Origin: a virus
IMG/VR virus record: IMGVR_UViG_3300044568_003096
Coordinates: 1 to 25,776 of that record
Direction: 5' to 3' (one strand)
DNA length: 25,776 nt
In this document: positions 23,019 through 25,776 of the stretch, in pieces
Layout: each line of letters begins with the position of its first letter
How positions within the stretch are numbered: position 1 is the first letter of the stretch
The notes under the pieces: generated by a model
What the model saw: only the letters and a program-made list of their open reading frames with translations
Told to the model about the DNA's origin: nothing
Database searches by the model: none
Translations under genes and position numbers: made by a program

Positions 23019-23960
23019 CTATTTGAATTCTAAATCAACCATACATTCAGTAAAAAATGCCATCAAATTAATCTCATGATCAATAACAAAAGCTGTTTGA
23101 TATTGGTAACGACCAATTAATAATACTAACTGTGGAATTGAATTGGGTTTCAAAATATCATACATTGTATCATACATTTTACGATAAATTGTTTGACTAT
23201 CATTATCTAAGTTATCAACAACCCATTTTCTAACATCAGCAAATGATTTTTCTTTCAATCCTTTAATTAATGGTGTTAAATTTACATCAGAAACTACTGA
23301 TAATAAACCAACGTCAATAACTCCACCCATTGCATAACGCTGAAGTTCGTTTAATACTCTACGATTATCTGGATAATATTTCGCAATAACCTGAGCCACA
23401 ACTTCTTTGTTATATTCAACTTTCTCTTCATCCAAAACCCAGCAAACTCGTTTAAAAAATTGAGCCATTAGCTTTTGTTTATCTTCTTTTGTAATTTTTA
23501 CGTCAATAACAGAACATCTTGAATGTAATGGTTCAATAATACGGTTTTTATAGTTACAAGTAAAAATAAATGAACAGTTACGAGAAAACTCTTCAATTGC
23601 ATTACGAAGAGCTGGTTGTAATGAATTAGCATTTAAATAATCTGCTTCATCAATAATAATTACTTTACGTCCACCAGATAAACTAACGGATGAAGCATAA
23701 TTTTTAATTTTACCACGAAGAACATCAATACCATTTTCGTCAGAACCATTAATTACTATATAGTCGCATTCAACTTCTTTACACAATGCTTTTGCAATTG
23801 TTGTTTTACCAACTCCAGCTGAACCTGCAATTAATAAATGAGGTATTTTGTTTTGAGTGACAAATTCTTGAAATGTTGATTTGATTGATTCAGGAAGAAT
23901 ACAATCGGCAATTTTTTCTGGTCTGTATTTTTCGCACCATAACATATGCTCACGTATCAT
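23019..23960 (-). CDS. 44: Clamp-loader large subunit gp44 (AAA+ ATPase)
   Basis: I choose ATG 23960 (313 aa; T4 gp44 319 aa), with GGAG 7 bases upstream and an N-terminus MIREHMLWCEKYRPEKIADCILP that aligns with T4 (EQKYRPSTIDECILP). An in-frame ATG at 24035 would add 25 residues encoded by a hairpin and leader. Walker A is GSAGVGKT (46-53), Walker B IIIDEAD (101-107), the arginine-finger SRC motif is at 147-149, and VNGSDENGIDVLRG is as in T4. It loads gp45 at primer ends using ATP. RegA probably represses it, as in T4. A terminator lies upstream of the homing endonuclease gene, so gene 44 needs its own promoter; a candidate is at 24106-24133. Confidence 0.95.
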   Translation of the reverse strand: MIREHMLWCEKYRPEKIADCILPESIKSTFQEFVTQNKIPHLLIAGSAGVGKTTIAKALCKEVECDYIVINGSDENGIDVLRGKIKNYASSVSLSGGRKVIIIDEADYLNANSLQPALRNAIEEFSRNCSFIFTCNYKNRIIEPLHSRCSVIDVKITKEDKQKLMAQFFKRVCWVLDEEKVEYNKEVVAQVIAKYYPDNRRVLNELQRYAMGGVIDVGLLSVVSDVNLTPLIKGLKEKSFADVRKWVVDNLDNDSQTIYRKMYDTMYDILKPNSIPQLVLLIGRYQYQTAFVIDHEINLMAFFTECMVDLEFK

Positions 23961-23995
23961 AATATAAACTCCAAAATAAAAATAATAATAAATAA

Positions 23996-24027
23996 AACTA
24001 GTCGCGGAGCGCCAACTCCCACTAGTT
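23996..24027. promoter_or_regulatory. Strong hairpin in the divergent gap between gene 44 and the homing endonuclease
   Basis: AACTAGT (23996-24002) pairs with ACTAGTT (24021-24027), and within it GGAG (24006-24009) pairs with CTCC (24016-24019) around a 6-base loop. It would be in the leader of both divergent transcripts. On the minus strand it is followed by TTTTATTTATT, a weak T-tract, so it may be a partial terminator or attenuator before gene 44. On the plus strand its GGAG/CTCC arm could compete with pairing to the endonuclease ribosome site at 24049-24054. Confidence 0.45.
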
Positions 24028-24059
24028 CTAAACATTTAACGCACAATCAGGAGACTGTA

Positions 24060-24671
24060 ATGTCCAGCAATAATACTTATACCATCACTGAACAACAGCG
24101 TTCAAATTTTAAACCAACATATTTGTATATCAAGCAACATTCTATTACTGGATTAAAATATCTAGGTAAAACAACTAGAGATCCAAATAAATACAAAGGT
24201 TCTGGAACTCGCTGGAAAAATCATCTAAAAAAACACGGCAATTCAATAAATACAACTTGGGTAAAACTATTTTACGATATCGATACATTAGTAAGAGTTT
24301 CTTTACTGTTATCAGATATTTTAAATATAGTAGAATCCAAAAATTGGGCAAATATGCGTCCAGAAGATGGGTTATCTGGAGGAGATACTTCTAAATCTGA
24401 AAATTACAAACAAGGGATGATAACTCGAGATATATTAGGAGAAAAAAACCCTATGTTTGGTAGATCTAGACCAGATACAGCAAATTTCCTCAAAGAAGCA
24501 AAACAAAAAATGATTAAAGCAAATAATTGCCCAGTAAATTGTGAAGGTATAGATTATCCATCAGTAGGAGAAGCGCAAAAACATTTTCCTGGAATTAATA
24601 TTAGAAAAAGATTAGACAACCCAAAATACCCAACGTTTTATAGATTAAGAGAAAGAACTAAAAGAAAATAA
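24060..24671 (+). CDS. Freestanding GIY-YIG homing endonuclease (Seg-like)
   Basis: The only plus-strand gene, 203 aa from ATG 24060, with AGGAGA 5 bases upstream; an upstream in-frame ATG at 23946 would read through the hairpin and overlap gene 44. Residues 20-60 form the GIY-YIG module of T4 Seg enzymes: TYLYIKQH, then GLKYLGKTTRDPNKYKGSG and RWKNHLKKHG; the likely catalytic Glu is E92 in NIVESKNW. GEKNPMFGRSR (127-137) is a NUMOD3 DNA-binding motif and YPSVGEAQKHFPGINIRKRL is a NUMOD1/HTH-like tail. Such genes spread by cutting related phages lacking them near their insertion site, here between dsbA and gene 44. There is no sign of an intron, so it is freestanding. Confidence 0.9.
   Translation: MSSNNTYTITEQQRSNFKPTYLYIKQHSITGLKYLGKTTRDPNKYKGSGTRWKNHLKKHGNSINTTWVKLFYDIDTLVRVSLLLSDILNIVESKNWANMRPEDGLSGGDTSKSENYKQGMITRDILGEKNPMFGRSRPDTANFLKEAKQKMIKANNCPVNCEGIDYPSVGEAQKHFPGINIRKRLDNPKYPTFYRLRERTKRK
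24106..24133 (-). promoter_or_regulatory. Candidate promoter of gene 44 inside the homing endonuclease gene (antisense)
   Basis: Minus strand TTGATA (24133-24128), spacer 16, TAAAAT (24111-24106), in the context TTGCTTGATA shared with the other promoters here. It would start near 24099 and give a leader of about 140 bases, including the hairpin at 23996-24027, to gene 44. The plus-strand bases encode conserved residues YIKQH of the endonuclease, so the match may be coincidental. Confidence 0.35.
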
Positions 24672-24672
24672 T

Positions 24673-24696
24673 AAAAAAGGGCGACCGAAGCCGCCC
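24673..24696 (-). terminator. Rho-independent terminator after the DsbA-like gene
   Basis: On the minus strand GGGCGGC and GUCGCCC (one G-U pair) form a 7-bp stem around a UUCG tetraloop, followed by TTTTTT. It is 12 bases beyond the DsbA-like stop and ends just past the endonuclease stop on the other strand. The plus direction has no long T-run, so it serves the minus strand. Confidence 0.92.
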
Positions 24697-24708
24697 AAAA
24701 ATCAATAA

Positions 24709-24993
24709 TTACTCAGAATGACCAGATACAATACTTACATAAAGTTTAGCAAATTCTTTATCTTCAGTATTCTGTTCAGCAAAATTTTGTTTATGATATG
24801 TTTTAGCTAAACGATTAATAATTTTTTTCGGTAACTCGATTTGATCCTTAACAGCATCAACAATATCCTTTACTGCTTCTTTCTCTCGTTCAATACGAGA
24901 GAAGTGAACTGAAATTTCTTTCAACCCATCAGTAAGAATTTTTAATTGTTTATCATCAAGTGTACCAAATACTGTTTCTAAATTTTCAGTCAT
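24709..24993 (-). CDS. dsbA: DsbA-like dsDNA-binding protein (late transcription)
   Basis: This 94-aa, helical, charged protein aligns with T4 DsbA (89 aa) over its C-terminal part: AVKDIVDAVKDQIELPKKIINRLAKTYHKQNFAEQNTEDKEFAKLYVSIV fits T4 LIKDIRIRAKDELGVDGKMFNRLLALYHKDN...ELYDTVF, the best stretch being NRLAKTYHKQN. T4 DsbA binds double-stranded DNA and was linked to late transcription; it is not related to bacterial thiol oxidase DsbA. In T4 it sits beside genes 33 and rnh, whereas here it follows the clamp gene, and its transcript ends at a strong terminator. Confidence 0.8.
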   Translation of the reverse strand: MTENLETVFGTLDDKQLKILTDGLKEISVHFSRIEREKEAVKDIVDAVKDQIELPKKIINRLAKTYHKQNFAEQNTEDKEFAKLYVSIVSGHSE

Positions 24994-24997
24994 AATA

Positions 24998-25201
24998 TTA
25001 TTCCTCCGTCAAAATTGATTTAATGCCATATATAAATTCTTCATCAGTTATATTTTCGTCTGAATTAAATTGCTCATTATATAAACATGTCGTCATATAA
25101 GAATCTAATAAAGTAAATAAAAATACTTGTTTCATTTTATACGCAGTAGAGGGAATATAAGAATTCCAACTATCTAACATTTTATTATTAAAATCGCTCA
25201 T
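24998..25201 (-). CDS. Hypothetical protein, 67 aa, between clamp and DsbA-like genes
   Basis: A small acidic protein, mostly helical, with no family I recognise. It follows gp45 by 3 bases and precedes dsbA by 4, a fully operonic position. In T4 the gene before dsbA is 33, the late co-activator that binds gp45; by position this could be a shortened gp33 equivalent, but its C-terminus (IKSILTEE) does not show the LDFLL-type clamp-binding tail of T4 gp33 and no alignment is evident. I leave it unnamed. Confidence 0.65.
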   Translation of the reverse strand: MSDFNNKMLDSWNSYIPSTAYKMKQVFLFTLLDSYMTTCLYNEQFNSDENITDEEFIYGIKSILTEE

Positions 25202-25204
25202 TTA

Positions 25205-25776
25205 TTATCCGTACACAGAACTCATTTCAAGAGTAATCCAATATTTAATTTCAGCTGTGACTGATGTCCAAGCAGACAAACCTTTATTACTAATTTCTAC
25301 TGAATATGTATCAGGAATAACTTTTAAATTTTCAGTTTTAAAAACTAATTTAAAGCTTTTACCTTCTGGATTAACATCAGCTAATTCTAATGAATTAACA
25401 TGGCTTGAATCATTTGCCTCATCAAATGTAATTAAAGATACAGTAGTTCCATCAGACTCAACAGCAACGTGCGTTGCACCAAGCACAGTTGCGGTTTTTA
25501 TTACCCATTCAAAATCTTCTTTAGAAAACGTAAATTTAACATCAACTGCTGGTAAATTAGGGCGTTTATCTGGAGCAACAACAATCATTGATTGATCGGC
25601 AATACGATATTTAATCTTACTACGTCCACCACGACCTTTAATAATTACGTGTTTATCATCAAACTCTAATTCTGGACCTTCTTTAAATAAAGAAGCAACT
25701 GATAAGAAATTATTTAAATCGTAAATACCAAAGTCTTGAGGAATTGTATCAGAGATAGTAGCCGCAGATAAAATAT
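25205..25776 (-). CDS. 45: Sliding clamp gp45, C-terminal about 190 residues
   Basis: The frame is open from the stop at 25207-25205 to the window edge, giving about 190 residues; an apparent ATG at 25588 is internal. Near the start of the fragment DFGIYDLNNFLSVASLF aligns with T4 gp45 DVAIYDLNGFLGILSLV, and further on VVAPDKRPNLPAVDVKF with VVAPNKPIPFPVASAV. The protein forms the trimeric ring that tethers gp43 and, with gp55 and gp33, activates late promoters such as those at 1423 and 22813. In T4 its mRNA is a RegA target. The N-terminus and its promoter lie outside the window. Confidence 0.93.
   Translation of the reverse strand, partial: ILSAATISDTIPQDFGIYDLNNFLSVASLFKEGPELEFDDKHVIIKGRGGRSKIKYRIADQSMIVVAPDKRPNLPAVDVKFTFSKEDFEWVIKTATVLGATHVAVESDGTTVSLITFDEANDSSHVNSLELADVNPEGKSFKLVFKTENLKVIPDTYSVEISNKGLSAWTSVTAEIKYWITLEMSSVYG

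Noticed and set aside
23987-23994. AATAAATA as a late promoter for the homing endonuclease
   Set aside because: One mismatch at a conserved position in a simple AAT-repeat tract; the position is plausible but the sequence is too common here.
23946-24059. Longer start for the homing endonuclease at 23946
   Set aside because: The extension has no ribosome site, reads through the hairpin and overlaps gene 44; ATG 24060 has AGGAGA at good spacing.
24060-24671. Group I intron around the homing endonuclease
   Set aside because: Both neighbouring genes are complete and uninterrupted, so it is a freestanding gene.
25257-25595. 112-codon plus-strand open frame opposite gene 45
   Set aside because: Gene 45 is unmistakable on the other strand; no ribosome site or domain.

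Overview
The window is part of the genome of a T4-like tailed phage (myovirus) with very AT-rich DNA and tightly packed, mostly overlapping genes. The diagnosis rests on a nearly complete T4-type replication set in T4-like order on the minus strand: sliding clamp gp45 (5' end outside the window), DsbA-like protein, clamp-loader subunits gp44 and gp62, translational repressor RegA, DNA polymerase gp43, recombinase UvsX and helicase gp41. The short gp62, the IbpA-like Hsp20 and the ligase-like capsid-targeted protein recall T4-like phages of aquatic bacteria. The host is probably Gram-negative; that is inference.

Layout, read in the direction of transcription (right to left). 25776-24709: gp45, a 67-aa unknown protein and a DsbA-like late-transcription protein, closed by a UUCG-loop terminator. 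24671-24060: the only plus-strand gene, a freestanding GIY-YIG (Seg-like) homing endonuclease inserted between dsbA and gene 44. 23960-22230: gp44, gp62, RegA. 22227-21338: two probable virion genes (a poly-Thr protein and a PAAR spike tip) inside the replication region. 21258-20830: Hsp20 and a strong terminator. From a strong sigma70-like promoter at about 20750-20778: a 90-aa unknown, dCMP deaminase, a 107-aa possible Sm-like protein, gp43, UvsX, a small membrane protein, a 111-aa unknown and gp41.

From 14116 to 2409 the same operon continues without a break into a 15-gene surface-glycan cassette: glycosyltransferases of several folds (GT2-like, GT4-like, GT9/heptosyltransferase-like, WlaTC/HtrL-like), a cupin, a methyltransferase, a GDPD-like enzyme, a HAD-nucleotidyltransferase fusion, an RfbH-type 3-dehydrase with Fe-S cysteines and an SDR reductase/epimerase. 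A further SDR epimerase (2342-1431) has its own promoter. The cassette looks able to make or modify a 3,6-dideoxyhexose-containing polysaccharide of the host surface.

At the left end (1390-1) are a predicted capsid-targeted protein with ligase-like nucleotidyltransferase motifs, preceded by an overlapping early/late promoter, and, translationally coupled to it, the start of a TxGH nucleotidylyltransferase.

Four minus-strand promoters share a TGCTTGA element containing the -35 hexamer, which suggests a phage-wide early promoter signature. Two perfect TATAAATA late-promoter matches are seen, one before the capsid-targeted gene and one inside gene 62 upstream of the virion genes. No tRNA, CRISPR array or insertion sequence was seen, and no stretch over 300 bases lacks a gene.
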